Of a DNA stretch of 64,000 nt, positions 1 to 10,387 are shown one piece after another. Origin of the DNA: Laccaria trichodermophora (lineage: Eukaryota; Basidiomycota; Agaricomycetes; Agaricales; Hydnangiaceae); NCBI GenBank assembly GCA_018417955.1, contig JACTVC010000003.1, positions 248,001 through 312,000 of the forward strand, given 5' to 3'. The position numbers were made by a program, and so were the translations under genes. Under the pieces are notes generated by a model. The model did no database searches and had not been told where the DNA came from. It saw nothing but the letters and a program-made list of their open reading frames with translations. Within the stretch, counting starts at the first letter, position 1. The number at the start of each line of letters is the position of its first letter.

Positions 1-1071
1 TTGAAACGACAAGTCCGTAGATCGAATGAAGGGGAACTCAGAAGTGACGAGGAAGTTGATGATCCATTGAACCAAAAGGTCAAGGGACAAAAGGGCAAGG
101 GTAAAGTCAACAGAAAGGGAAAAAAAGGAAAGAAGTCCACAGAGATGGTCGACGATTCCGGAGAAGAATTCAATCTTCTGGCGATAGATGACTTGGTCTT
201 TTCTGATGATGACCTCCCTCTTCCAAATAGCTTAGACCGTACAGCCGGACGTGGCATGGGATCTGGTGGGATGGGCATGAAAGGCCTGTGGGTGGGTGGA
301 ACCACTACTACGAAGGGCCCGCGGGCGGCTGGAACTGCTGTGGTAGGTACAACTGATGGAGCACACTCCACAACCACGGCCTATACCCTACCAGCGCCTG
401 CCATTGGCCCAACCACTGTCCAGACCCTCCCCGCACCCCACAGTTTAGCCACCGCTGACAAGGCTTTGTGGAACAGGTTTGCGGCTCATCTTCCCCTCGA
501 CTGCGTCGATTGGTCCGAGGAGCAAGCTATTGCACAATTCCGTGTGTTTCAATGTTGGTTCAGTGCTGAGACAAATGGTGTACTGGCTGGGGCTGCATTA
601 TACACCCCCCCCTCAGTGGCAATGAACAGGGACGTCGCAGACCCGTTACCACCCGCAGGTGGGAACGATTCTCCGAAGACGATTGAGCCCGTCTTTGCCA
701 AGGTCGCAGAGAAAATGCCTGACCTCATGCTGGTTGAAAGAACGACTGCAGCTGGTTCCACCAATCCGGGAGAAAGAACACCTGAAGGGGCTACCCCCAC
801 GCTGGCAGACAAGGAGACTCTGGCGTTGAATCATTCACTCCTGAATAATTCAATGATCCAAAATGCACGCGTTGAACAGGTTCCAAAACGTGTAACGGAA
901 CCATCAGACAATCCAGAGGGTCAGGACATCCAGATGAAAGATGGCCCACCTGCAAAGAGGGCCTGGACTGCTGTGAAACCAACCCCTGCCAAGCCAACCA
1001 GGAGCAGCGCCTGTACCAATGCCCCTGGTCTGTCCATCCCCTTAACTAGATTGAAGGCAAAGCACGGGTAA
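1..1071 (+). CDS. Hypothetical protein, C-terminal 356 residues (left copy, truncated by window edge)
   Basis: This is the same protein as the complete 482-residue copy at 39156-40604 on the minus strand; the first 126 residues lie outside the window. The visible part opens with a lysine-rich basic stretch (residues about 20-50 of this segment), then an acidic patch and a long region rich in Pro, Thr, Ala and Gly. It ends at a TAA at 1069-1071. I recognise no domain in this part. It faces the zinc-cluster gene at 1442-3758 tail to tail, with two tandem hairpins between them. Low complexity and charge suggest a nuclear or nucleic-acid-associated protein, but that is inference. Confidence 0.7.
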   Translation: MKRQVRRSNEGELRSDEEVDDPLNQKVKGQKGKGKVNRKGKKGKKSTEMVDDSGEEFNLLAIDDLVFSDDDLPLPNSLDRTAGRGMGSGGMGMKGLWVGGTTTTKGPRAAGTAVVGTTDGAHSTTTAYTLPAPAIGPTTVQTLPAPHSLATADKALWNRFAAHLPLDCVDWSEEQAIAQFRVFQCWFSAETNGVLAGAALYTPPSVAMNRDVADPLPPAGGNDSPKTIEPVFAKVAEKMPDLMLVERTTAAGSTNPGERTPEGATPTLADKETLALNHSLLNNSMIQNARVEQVPKRVTEPSDNPEGQDIQMKDGPPAKRAWTAVKPTPAKPTRSSACTNAPGLSIPLTRLKAKHG

Positions 1072-1281
1072 ACACAAATAGTCCAGCCCAACGTCAGACC
1101 TTTTACTTACTGGAACTTGACTTTCATTTGTCTAAATACATTGGAGCTTTAGCAGTCTGTTAGTACTTGACAATATAATCTGAATGGAATCTTTGCAATA
1201 ACTATGTAGACAGCTGGAGTAGCTGGATCGTTTCCCCACGGCTGCGGACCGTTTTGTTTCGGCTGCCTGGACCTTTTCAGG

Positions 1282-1336
1282 AATGTTAATCACCGAGGGT
1301 GATTAACATTTAATTCCCTCCAGCATCTGGAGGGAA
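1282..1336. terminator. Two tandem hairpins between convergent genes (left copy)
   Basis: A perfect 13-bp stem with a 3-nt loop (1282-1294 / 1298-1310) is followed 3 nt later by a perfect 10-bp stem with a 3-nt loop (1314-1323 / 1327-1336). They sit in the 370-bp gap between two convergent genes, so a role in 3'-end formation or in blocking read-through is possible. The copy at 38891-38945 is identical. Confidence 0.45.
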
Positions 1337-1441
1337 TGCATTGTAACCATCTGCTCAAGAAAAATTGTATTTCAAAATCTAGCTGCGATAACTATGTGTA
1401 TGTCCAAAAAAAATCATAGGAGGGCCGTAGACACTGTACAA

Positions 1442-3758
1442 CTAATCCAACGTCTTGGCCCAGTCAACTGGAGAGCCATCAACTGCATTGAAAATGTAAC
1501 GTCCGTCATCGATGGAGGGGACTAGGCCGTGCAGAGCGTCATTGGAAGGAGTCGATGGCCGTGGATGGACGTCGCCCAGGGAGATGGTAGTCAGGTCTGT
1601 AGCACCCACGGACCCGTGGACTTCGCTCAAACCCCCTTTCACGTCCTTAGCCCTCTGCACCTCCTTCCGAACCGCGTTGTCGTCGACTACCCTGTCCCAT
1701 CCCACCGCCCGTTCAACTCTCATCCGCTTGTCCAAACCATCATCCGGGTGCCTTAAGAACTCATTGGTCATCACGTTGAGGCAGAGCCCCTCTAGCTTCC
1801 CCAATCTTTCCTCAATGAACTCCTTTCCATGGCATACGTTTCGAATGTCTTCTTCGATCCCAGTGACCCTCCCACCCAGGCTATCCAGTTCGTCCGGTAA
1901 CCTCGAGATTCCATCCGTGTCGTTTAGGCGAAGGTTGTCGTTCACCCCCTGGATAAAGTTCTGAATCCGGGTTTTCAGGCCCTCGGACAAGGACCTCATC
2001 TGCTGCTGGGTTACCATTCCTTCAACCTTTGCACGGAGTTCGTCCAGCACCTGCGAAGAGACGGGATCCTCACTCGGGGCGCGTGCGCTGAACGATTCCA
2101 TCAAGACCTTTTGACTCTCCTCAAGGTCCGCCAACATCGACCTCTGCATCTCGAGTTCCTTCTTCAACTCTTCCATCTCCTGGTCCTTCTGCCGGATCGC
2201 GATGGCAGACATGGCCTCGACTCAGGCAGACGTCTCACAGACCTTATTGGACATTTTGCCCAGATCAACGCCTTGCTGGCGGACGGATGTCGAGATGCTG
2301 TCGAGACGATGGGTGAATGGATCCTGGAGGTCGATGGGCGTATGGGAGTCTTCCCTAAGCTCTGCAAATGTAGCCCCTGGGGGACGTTAAGTCACTCTGT
2401 ATTTCCGTAGAGAAATAGAAGGACTTACTGGCTGTTTCACCGTCGTGGCCTGGTCGTACACTCCCATCCCTTACCCTCCCCTTTGTGATGCTAACCTCAG
2501 GTTCGGACATCTGGCGACTTGAGGCCCGCGTCACCCGAATAGCCACCTTTGGTTCCTGTGCAGACTCTGGGACGATTACCTCCGCTACGGACTTCTCAGG
2601 GATTTGGTTCGGTCCCGTGTAGTGCGAATTCGCATATACCATTGTCTTCTCTGGATGAATGAGACTGCGGGCATCGTCCTTGGCGGGGGGTAGTCGAGAG
2701 CCCCCACTCTGGGTGACAGCCTCAGTCTTCGCAGGTGGTTTGGTGGCGCGAGGACGAGGGCGCGCATCTTTGGCCTCGATTTCTTTGCCTGCTGGCTTCG
2801 CACTTTGCTTTGGCGGAGCAGTGACGAGGACGATGGGGGGAGTCAGTTCACGGGGTTTTTTCGACGTCGTCTTCTTGGGCATCGGATTGGAGGTAAGTCG
2901 ATTGCCAGACGCACTGGGGGTGTTGACAAAGCTACAGCCGATCTTCCTTGAACGGCACTTGACGCACACGTTGCCTTTGAGACCTATTGCGACAACACAA
3001 TCCAAGTTGGCGATCTCGCACTGCTTGCAAGGAGTGCGATGGCGGGGGGTGGGTTCAGTGGCCATAACTCCCATTGTCCCAAAGTCGTAATTGGGGTTGT
3101 CCATCTCGACATCCTTGTTCTCTCCCTGCACCTTCACCTTCTTCCTCTGCTCCTTCGGCCCTGGTACTTCCACAACCTCAGCCTCCATGTCTCCATCATC
3201 CCCTGCATCTGCCTTACGCTTGTGCCCTCTACTCTGCTTTTTCGGAACTTCCTCCACAACCTCCTTCTGTTTGCTTTTCTCTGCGGCCGCTGGCCCATCC
3301 GCGTTCACTCCCCAGCCGCCTAATAGATCACTGAAGTCATCCTCCTCAACTTCCTCTTCTTGCTCCTGCTCGGGCGATGGCTCCTCGAGAACTTCCCAAT
3401 TAAAATCCCCCTGCTCCGTTACAAGGACCTCGTTGGTAATCTGCTCCATCTCGGGCGTTACTGAAAAGTCAGGATCGTGTTGCAGGACTTGCACGCAACA
3501 TAGGTACCAACCCTACATTTTTCTCTGAGTTGCATGTAATGTTAGATAGTGAAATACACTCACCACAACCTTTCGTAGGGAATCCTCCCGAGCTGCCCTT
3601 GTCTGCTCGTTCACACCTTCATATGATTCCCTGTACCAAGTGCGGGCCAATTCGATGAGTGAGGGAATCCGCAGGTAAATCTCGTTGATTTTTTCACGGG
3701 TGGGAAGCTTCTTGGTGAGATCGGAGAGGATGTTGAAGATGGAGAGTGGGGTGGACAT
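1442..3758 (-). pseudogene. Zn(II)2Cys6-like / coiled-coil protein with one in-frame TGA (left copy)
   Basis: This mirrors the right-arm gene at 36469-38785; the model and domain description are given there. Exons on the minus strand are 3564-3758, 2429-3512 and 1442-2376. The introns are 51 and 52 bp and all phases agree. The same in-frame TGA lies at 2222-2224. Sharing the stop between arms means it predates the duplication or is tolerated. The gene is divergent from the small gene at 4099-4660 across a 340-bp interval and convergent with the gene at 1-1071. Confidence 0.75.
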
Positions 3759-4098
3759 AATGACCGTCGACGCTAACGTGGTGGATAGATAACAGAGTGG
3801 ATGGGTGATGGGAAAGAAGAGAGAGGTGGTGGGGGTGGAAATATTCTATGTCAACATTTCCATTTTCGGACATCAATGAATTTCGGCCAAATCTGGAGGA
3901 TCGCATCTCGATTACTCCATTGTCCACCATCCAAATTGTCTTGAACAAAGTACTCCATTGTCCACCCTCCGAATCATCTTCAGCAATAAAATGTCATCTA
4001 CATCCCCTCTTGGTGCGCACTGTTCAACCCTTTTGTTTATTGACTAGTCAACTGACTGGAGAACAATAGTCCGTTTGGCTGGGAATGCTTCCGCAGAC
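3759..4098. promoter_or_regulatory. Divergent promoter interval (left copy)
   Basis: This 340-bp interval lies between two genes transcribed away from each other, so it must hold both promoters. It contains a direct repeat of a segment with TTGTCCACC near 3917 and 3957. No convincing TATA box was identified. The same interval in the right arm is 36129-36468. Confidence 0.45.
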
Positions 4099-4660
4099 AT
4101 GATGTCCTGGACGTTCGCCGCAACAAAGGGTAGGTGTTCACGTATGACCGTTGATTTCGTTGACCAATCTACCTAGGCATCAATTCCATGTTGGAAAACT
4201 ACGAGCGACTGGAGCGGGCAAGAAATGATACAGATGTACGTATCTCATTTCGTCCTTTTACAACTTTCTAAAAGCCATCCTGAAGGTCGCTATTGCAAAC
4301 TCCGAAATCAATAAAACTTCCGTGACGCTCAGGGATTCTGATGGTCCTACGCGGGTACCTCTATCCTCGCCCTCCTCGAATCTCCATCGGACCTTTTTTG
4401 ATGAGGTCGCACCGGATTTGCCAGCAGTGACTCACCCTCTGGAATACGCCAGAATGGCGTATAAGGTATTGTATAGGGAATACGAGGAAGCGGTGAGGGC
4501 TCGGGACTTTTTGCTGCAGGTCCGCTCTCATGCAGAGGACCAACTTGAACAGTTGGACATGATGATCAGCCTCAAGAAAAAGGCCGTTCAACTTCAATCC
4601 AAGGGTGTGAGTTCAGGAGCTGTACTTAAGGTGTCGGATGGAATGGATGGTGGGCCTTAG
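4099..4660 (+). CDS. Small coiled-coil protein, 154 aa, three exons (left copy)
   Basis: Exons are 4099-4129, 4177-4235 and 4286-4660. The introns of 47 and 50 bp have GT..AG borders and consistent phases (1, then 0), and the product is 154 residues. The start chosen is the first of two adjacent ATG codons. The last exon is rich in Glu, Lys, Gln and Leu, with heptad-like spacing over about 45 residues near its middle, so a coiled coil is likely. It is transcribed divergently from the zinc-cluster gene, and the pairing is preserved in the right arm. I do not recognise the family. A partner or regulator of the neighbouring zinc-cluster protein is possible but unproven. Confidence 0.65.
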
Positions 4661-4696
4661 TTTTTTACATACATTTATGAATACTTGTGCCCGCGG

Positions 4697-6375
4697 TGAT
4701 ACGGATGAAACCATTTCACCCGTATAAAATTCGATTTTAACGATTTTACCGATAAAGGTCATCTCTAATAAATACACTACGTACAATTGCAATGATACAA
4801 AGAGTCAATGCGCATACCCGGCGCAGTTGATTAAAAATGCAAATGCGTGGAATCTGAAAATAGGACGAAGGCCTTGGAACTGGCAGCAGTACGCGTCGTG
4901 ACATTATACTTGGATCCTATCTAAGATTCACCTACCATGAAATAGAGCACAAAGAGGTTCTAGAGTAAACACCCAACGCAGGGAGAAGAATTGCATTACT
5001 ACTAAAGGGTTTAGAAACACATAATGGATTTATTGTGAAAAACTCGTGTTTATACAAGAAATACAGAAAAGACGACTTAGACGCCTAAACGGCATGTCTG
5101 AAATACTGAGAAGACTAAATTACGCCTAAACCGTAAACGTACGAAGACTTAGCGTGGCTCACGGCCATCCAGAAAGTCATGTACGGCAGTTCCCGCGTAC
5201 GCATCAAAGACTGATGCGTCTGGACGTCACAAGTACAAACAAAAGAAAAAGACACATTCTATTATATGAAATATAATAAGAACCCCATGACAAATAAGAA
5301 AGACATTTGAAAACACCTTCGGAGTGTCTCCCGACCTCCGTAATGAAAAGACGAGCCAAGACAGGGCATTTTAATTAAAAACTCGGAAACGACGGAAGGC
5401 CGAAGACTATTGGTAAACGCGTACGCATGCGCATCAACGCATCAGGAAACGTTAATCATTTTGTGATGTCATCTGTCAAACCGGTCAACCGGGCCATAGA
5501 AAGAAACACGCGGGATCATGCCAAGCTAAGAATAGCTACGTCGGCTAACTCCGCATACGCATCAAACACTGATGTGTTGGAAAATGAAAGACGCGACACT
5601 ACAAAAAATCTGTAGTGTCCACCGAGATAGACTACAAAATATACCGCACGTTCATTAAATTTCGTATTTGTAATTCGGACCGAAGTATCCCGCAATTAAA
5701 ACACATGTAAAACGTAGATAGGAGTTCCTGGAGTATAAAAGGAGCGCGCTAGCAGGTCAAAAGGCAAGCAATCGCCCCCCCGTTGACCAGCTAGTTGCAC
5801 TCCAAGTAGAGACTTAGGAGGTGGACAGTTGTAATCAATTAAAAGGAGATTTCTTCGTGGTCAGATAAGTACAGTGTGAACGAAGCCAGCGTGCTTGGGA
5901 GTCAACTTACTTGGAGACTTGGAATAAGAGGTTTTAAGGACACAGTATCATTTTAGACGAGACAGTGTACTCGTACACTTGGTTTTGGAGCGTAGTGACA
6001 TAATAAAAACTCACGGGAGTCATAAAAGTCAATTAAAGTCGTGTTTTGTGTTAATAAAAGAAACTGTGATCAAAGAACTTTGCATTTTAAGAGACTAAGT
6101 TCCCAGAAAGATATACCTTGTTCTATTGAACTATTCTAAACCACACCTTATAATAAAAACCCAATTTTGAACGAAAACTCTTGAGACTTAAACCTAAGAA
6201 GACAAAAGTGGTATTTCTTAATACCAAAGGCCCTCGAACTCTTGCACCGAGATTGTGATAGTGTGTGTGTGTGTGTGTGAGTGAGTGTTAGGTGTTTTAG
6301 GGTTTTCCCCCGACGCGCTTGATCCTTGTTTGCGTGTTTCGCACTTTCACGTTCATCCCCGTGCAAAGCGTATCA
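4697..6375 (+). repeat. 5' LTR of gypsy element 1
   Basis: This 1679-bp LTR has termini TGATAC..GTATCA. I found five differences from the 3' LTR (positions 5352, 5399, 5555, 5781 and 5966), all transitions, giving about 99.7% identity. A TATAAAA box lies at 5734-5740 and a GT microsatellite at about 6258-6278. LTRs of this length are long for a fungal gypsy element. Small ORFs inside are not considered genes. Confidence 0.96.
5734..5740 (+). promoter_or_regulatory. TATA box of the 5' LTR
   Basis: TATAAAA occurs in a GC-containing context in the middle of the LTR and is duplicated at 19080-19086 in the 3' LTR. It is a plausible core promoter for the genomic RNA. The transcription start would lie shortly downstream and define the U3/R border, which cannot be fixed from sequence alone. 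Confidence 0.6.
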
Positions 6376-6685
6376 TCTGGAGCCCACCGCGAGGGTCTCC
6401 TTTTTGTTTTTGATAAAGCTAAGACTTGAAAGTTTAGTGATCTACGGGATCAATTATTTAAACGAAAGTTTAAATTAAAAAACCGCTAGCGTTTGAAGCA
6501 ATTTAAATACTAGTGCAGAGCCGTTCACCACGGCACCAAAAATCAGACAAACAGCGAATTCTATTAAAGCAGGGGAATCGTCGGGTTTACCACCTCCACC
6601 TAAACGAAAAGCTAAGCAACCTGCAACAGCAGTAGCGCAAAGGTTTCTGTTAAGAACAGAGACAGTATCCCAACCGCCTCCTCAC
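6376..6685 (+). other. Leader between 5' LTR and gag
   Basis: This interval holds the primer-binding site. From about 6495 onward the gag frame is open but has no ATG before 6761. The leader encodes Pro- and Lys-rich residues, so gag may start upstream through splicing or a non-AUG codon, or simply at 6761. Confidence 0.4.
6378..6395 (+). other. Primer-binding site candidate of gypsy element 1
   Basis: Two bases after the 5' LTR the sequence reads TGGAGCCCACCGCGAGGG. It begins with TGG, the complement of a tRNA CCA end. The position and length fit a primer-binding site. I could not assign the primer tRNA with confidence. Confidence 0.6.
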
Positions 6686-6760
6686 GTGACTCGTAGAAAA
6701 ACTGTTAGGGCATCTGATAATATAAACCCGAACTTGTTAGCCCAAAGAAATATTACAAAT

Positions 6761-8271
6761 ATGCCAGATAATACACAAGATGAAGCTCCTGCTACTGGAG
6801 GCAGAAGATCGTCTAGACCGATGCCATTGCCAGGCTCTCGAGGAGCCCCTAACTTTGACAAGGAAAAACCCATTGAGCTGTTAAGATTTATTGACCAAAT
6901 GGAGGACTTGTTCACAGAGCATGGTATCGATAATGATCAAGAAAAGAAGAAACAATTAGGAAGGTACACAGACCAAAAGACGGAATTCGAATGGCGAGCA
7001 TTTGATATGTTTGCTCCTGAAGTTGAATACAAGGAGTTTAAACAGGCGTTAATCGATGACTATCCAGAAGCAAAGATGGCGGGAAAAGGAACACTGGCAA
7101 ATTTAAGAAAAATTTGTAAAGACCATCAGCGCATCGATATTGATGACTTTATTGCACTTAAAAACCTTACCAGAAGCTTCCGGCAGAACAAAAATTACTC
7201 TTGACGCCACCTGCATTGGTGAGCAACAGAGAATTAGTTGATATGTTTTTAGGATGCCTAAGGGATAGTTTCAGAGGTCAAGTGGAAGGAAGTCTCAATA
7301 TTAAATTTTCCAAAGACGATAAAGGAAAAACTGCTGAAGGAAAAGAACGCCGTCCAGAGGATCCATATCCTATCCTAGATGTAATTGAAATGGCTGAGAC
7401 TATTGCAGGACGTGCACAAGGGATTAGCTCTTCAAGTGATAACCGGGTTGGTGTCAATACGACAGAAACACGGACAACACGAGAGCATCACACGCATACT
7501 ACGCCGGCACATAGTGTTAAGCTAGAAGATGATATCCGAGAATTAAACCAGAAAGTGGCGTTACTCATGGATAAAATTACATCGAGTGAAAAAGCACAGA
7601 TGAGTGCTTTTCAAGCGTCTAGACAAGAAATGAACAAATTAACTGAGACGTTAATGACCCAGCATGTTACCTCAGCACCCACCATGAGGCAGACACAGCC
7701 TACTTGGAGAATGGGTTCAGATGGATGCTGGTACTGTGAAGAAACAGGGCATTTCGCGATGAATTGTCCTCATAGGGAAGAACATATTAGAACGGGAAAA
7801 ATTAAAATGTCCGGGCATAAGATGTTTTTCGCGCTCACAGGACAACCAGTACCTAGAGGGACAAATGGGAAGTCTGCTAAAATGATTGTTGAGGAAGCTA
7901 GTAATAAAGATATGATGGCGCAAAGCAATATGTTTGCATCGCCTGGAGAAATTTACACACAGAACAGCGGAGAGCCTGGTATCGTCCAGTTGGGAATAGA
8001 TGCTCGAGTTAAATCAGTATACACCAACCAGATTAGAGACTCGAGAGATGATCTTTTAGATAAAATGGCTACTCGAATTGATACGCTGTTGGGTAATAAT
8101 GTGCCGGCACAGGTGGCACGTCCATCGGCGCAAGAAGTTGACATAGTCAACAATATGAAAAACATTCTGTCATATTTTGAGGGACAGCAAGGTCAAGGTC
8201 AAGAAGCTGCAAGTTATGTAGCTACTAGACGCAGTCAAGCTGATACTCAGGGACAGCAGGGTTTCTCGTAG
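6761..8271 (+). pseudogene. gag: gag (capsid and CCHC nucleocapsid), one frameshift
   Basis: Gag forms the virus-like particle and binds the element RNA. The first in-frame ATG is at 6761, and the frame is open from about 6495. The first part (to 7204) has the capsid-like region typical of basidiomycete gypsy Gag, beginning around residues 30-40. A single-base indel near 7160, in an A-run, moves the reading frame, and the second part (open in the new frame through 8271) continues the protein. A CX2CX4HX4C zinc knuckle is encoded at about 7726-7770 (W-Y between the first two Cys). The ORF ends at TAG 8269-8271, directly after a slippery heptamer. About 170 residues follow the knuckle, a longer tail than usual. 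Confidence 0.88.
8259..8265 (+). promoter_or_regulatory. Candidate -1 ribosomal frameshift site GGGTTTC at gag/pol junction
   Basis: In the gag frame the bases read G GGT TTC TCG TAG, a canonical X_XXY_YYZ heptamer one codon before the stop. Slipping by -1 continues as CTC GTA GGT, which is exactly the pol frame (position 0 modulo 3) and is open through the protease. This fits Gag-Pol expression by -1 frameshifting. I did not establish a downstream stem-loop or pseudoknot. Confidence 0.65.
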
Positions 8272-9536
8272 GTTCAAGGATTGAGCGTTCTGGTAGGAAT
8301 GCGGTTAATACCAGAAGTAAGAAAGCTCTTGAGAACCAAACTAAAGCCAAAAACTGCAGACAATTAGCAGAATTCGAAGATTCTGATGATGAGCAAGAAG
8401 AAGAAATTGAAGAAACGGAGGAAGAAATTCCGCCCGTAGTAATTAAGAAAACCCAGAAAACTATACCAAAACCGAAAGAGAAGCCTAAACCACTTCTCCC
8501 AAGGGATGATGAAGAAGAGGATCCAGTGCCTAGGCATAAACAGTTACCATACTTAAATATTCCTGACCTAAATGATCCTAGACAAAAAGAAGAAATAAAG
8601 ATTGATAATTTTGAGCCAATTATTGATACTGAGAAAAGACCTGTTTCTTATAAACACCAAGCACCAATTGAGAATGTGACACACGAGAGAGAGGCTTTAG
8701 CGAATCTCTATAATGCCCCAGTTACGCTGACGGCAGAGACTTTGATAAGCATTTCCCCAGGTATTAGACACGACTTAATTAAGGCTTTATCTAAGAAAAG
8801 GATGCCAGTACAACAAGCTCAAAACCGAAAAGTTACTATGATGGAAGAGCCTGACGTTGATGCGGTACCGTTAAAACCTACAAAATTTGGATTGGAGGCG
8901 GACGCGATATCCATTAACAATTTAAATATAAAAGCGGCTTTTATAGTGACAACAAGAGATGAGGGAAACGTGCCAAAAGGGTCTATCATAATCAGTGATC
9001 CAGTAGCGCAATACCTGCAGAGTTTAGGTCCGTCTGAAAAACCGAAACAAATCTATGTTGCAAAGGAGTCTCATGCGTTACGAACCGTCTTCCCAGTGAT
9101 TAATAAAATGGGACAGATTGAATGTTTGTTAGACGCTGGTTCTCAAATTATTGCCATGGATGTGGAAGTGGCTAAGAAATTGGCCATCTCATGGGATCCA
9201 GACATAAAAATTCAAATGCAGAGTGCAAACAGGACAGTTGAACAGACCCTGGGTCTTGCTAAAAATGTACCTTTTATCTTTGGAACTATAACGGTATATT
9301 TACAAGTCCACATCATCACTGACCCTGCATATAAAGTGCTATTGGGCAGACCGTTTGATGTATTGACAGAGAGTACTGTACAGAATTATAAAGATGGGGG
9401 ACAAACTCTTATCATAGCGGATCCTAATTCGACACAACGATGTGTATTACCTACACACGAAAGAGGAAGACCACCTGTTGTAATGAAAACAGAAATTCCT
9501 AAGCCATCTGAGGATTTTCGGTCTTCGATGAATTGA
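8265..9536 (+). CDS. pol: pol segment 1: protease region
   Basis: This frame is reached by the -1 shift at 8259-8265. It begins with an acidic and lysine/proline-rich linker (to about 8530). A retroviral-type aspartic protease follows; the active site reads L-L-D-A-G-S at about 9127-9144, with Ala in the middle position of the D-[ST/A]-G motif. A flap and a second hydrophobic strand ending in LLGRPF are encoded near 9340-9355. The frame ends at TGA 9534-9536. The downstream segment is in another frame; a one-base loss in the T-run near 9516-9519 explains this. The protease would mature Gag-Pol inside particles. Confidence 0.85.
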   Translation, partial: LVGSRIERSGRNAVNTRSKKALENQTKAKNCRQLAEFEDSDDEQEEEIEETEEEIPPVVIKKTQKTIPKPKEKPKPLLPRDDEEEDPVPRHKQLPYLNIPDLNDPRQKEEIKIDNFEPIIDTEKRPVSYKHQAPIENVTHEREALANLYNAPVTLTAETLISISPGIRHDLIKALSKKRMPVQQAQNRKVTMMEEPDVDAVPLKPTKFGLEADAISINNLNIKAAFIVTTRDEGNVPKGSIIISDPVAQYLQSLGPSEKPKQIYVAKESHALRTVFPVINKMGQIECLLDAGSQIIAMDVEVAKKLAISWDPDIKIQMQSANRTVEQTLGLAKNVPFIFGTITVYLQVHIITDPAYKVLLGRPFDVLTESTVQNYKDGGQTLIIADPNSTQRCVLPTHERGRPPVVMKTEIPKPSEDFRSSMN

Positions 9537-10387
9537 TCGAAGATCAAGGAGAGATCGCTGTAACCTTGATAGATGATGGTAATGGTGGTTTTGAATGCGA
9601 GTCGTATACATTACCAGGGAATGGAAAATTTGAGCAAGAGGAATTAAGAAATCTTTACTTGCTCCAAACCTTGAGAAATGAAAAACACATAGAAGAAAAA
9701 GACCGTCCTGCGCTTATAAGTTACTTAGGGAAATATTTCTCTGACGTAAATTTAAAGTCGGGGGGGATCCAAAATGTTGAAACCATGATGAATGTCATTT
9801 ATGACCATGAGGATAAAGCAGCACCTAAGGAAAAGAAAGAGGATCCTGTAGAGACTAGAGAGACTTTTGTCACAAAGAAATACAAGCCGGTTGCACAGAA
9901 AATCAGGCCAGTATACCAAGACCTCCCAGATAAATTCAGAATAATTCGTGATATTAAAGGGAATCCTCTTGACACTCTCCCAAAGTTGAACAGGACACCT
10001 CCTGACTTTGTACCCACGGGACGCTACACTGAAGAGAGAAAGGAACAATTTGACAAAGTCCACAGTGGTGACTTTTTGTGGCCAGAAGAACGAAAATTAT
10101 TACACCATTTTATGATGGAGAATAATGAGGCTTTTGCATGGGATGACTCTGAGAGAGGAAGATTCAAACCAGAATACTTCCCACCTGTAGACATTCCTGT
10201 TATACCACATACACCCTGGGTATTGAAAAATATTCCTATCCCACCAGGATTATTCTCAGAAGTATGTAAAATCATTAAGACAAAGATAGATGCTGGAGTT
10301 TATGAACCTTCAAATTCATCTTATAGATCACGGTGGTTTTGCGTATTAAAGAAAGACGGAAAAAGCTTGCGAATGTACAAAGTCTAG
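9533..10387 (+). CDS. pol: pol segment 2: linker and N-terminal reverse transcriptase
   Basis: This continues pol in frame 2 after the indel near 9517. It has an acidic linker, then at about 9990-10387 the start of reverse transcriptase, including the region before the fingers (residues around D-A-G-V-Y-E-P-S) and the W-F-C-V-L-K-K-D-G motif. It stops at TAG 10385-10387, where a single base is missing near 10373 (one G of a GG pair in the usual coding context). The RT continues in frame 1 with L-E-P-L-N-A-V-T-I. Confidence 0.85.
   Translation: MIEDQGEIAVTLIDDGNGGFECESYTLPGNGKFEQEELRNLYLLQTLRNEKHIEEKDRPALISYLGKYFSDVNLKSGGIQNVETMMNVIYDHEDKAAPKEKKEDPVETRETFVTKKYKPVAQKIRPVYQDLPDKFRIIRDIKGNPLDTLPKLNRTPPDFVPTGRYTEERKEQFDKVHSGDFLWPEERKLLHHFMMENNEAFAWDDSERGRFKPEYFPPVDIPVIPHTPWVLKNIPIPPGLFSEVCKIIKTKIDAGVYEPSNSSYRSRWFCVLKKDGKSLRMYKV

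Larger units (their letters stand above)
1..4696. repeat. Left arm (outer part) of a large inverted duplication
   Basis: This stretch matches 35531-40226 in reverse complement with a constant coordinate sum of 40227, so there is no net indel. Translated ORFs in the two arms are identical except for at least one substitution (His versus Arg in a frame near position 3990 / 36235). The match reaches the window edge, so the left arm continues outside. It resumes at 19722-20475 after the retrotransposon at 4697-19721. The near identity argues for a recent duplication, or for two recent insertions of one element in opposite orientation. Confidence 0.95.

Noticed and set aside
2659..3528. Several 86-145 codon frames opposite the zinc-cluster gene, repeated in the right arm
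   Set aside because: Shadow frames of a GC-rich coding exon on the other strand.
5427..5615. 62-codon frame in the LTR, repeated at 18773-18961, and a 72-codon frame at 6148-6366 / 19494-19712
   Set aside because: Short frames duplicated only because they lie in the LTRs; no protein features.
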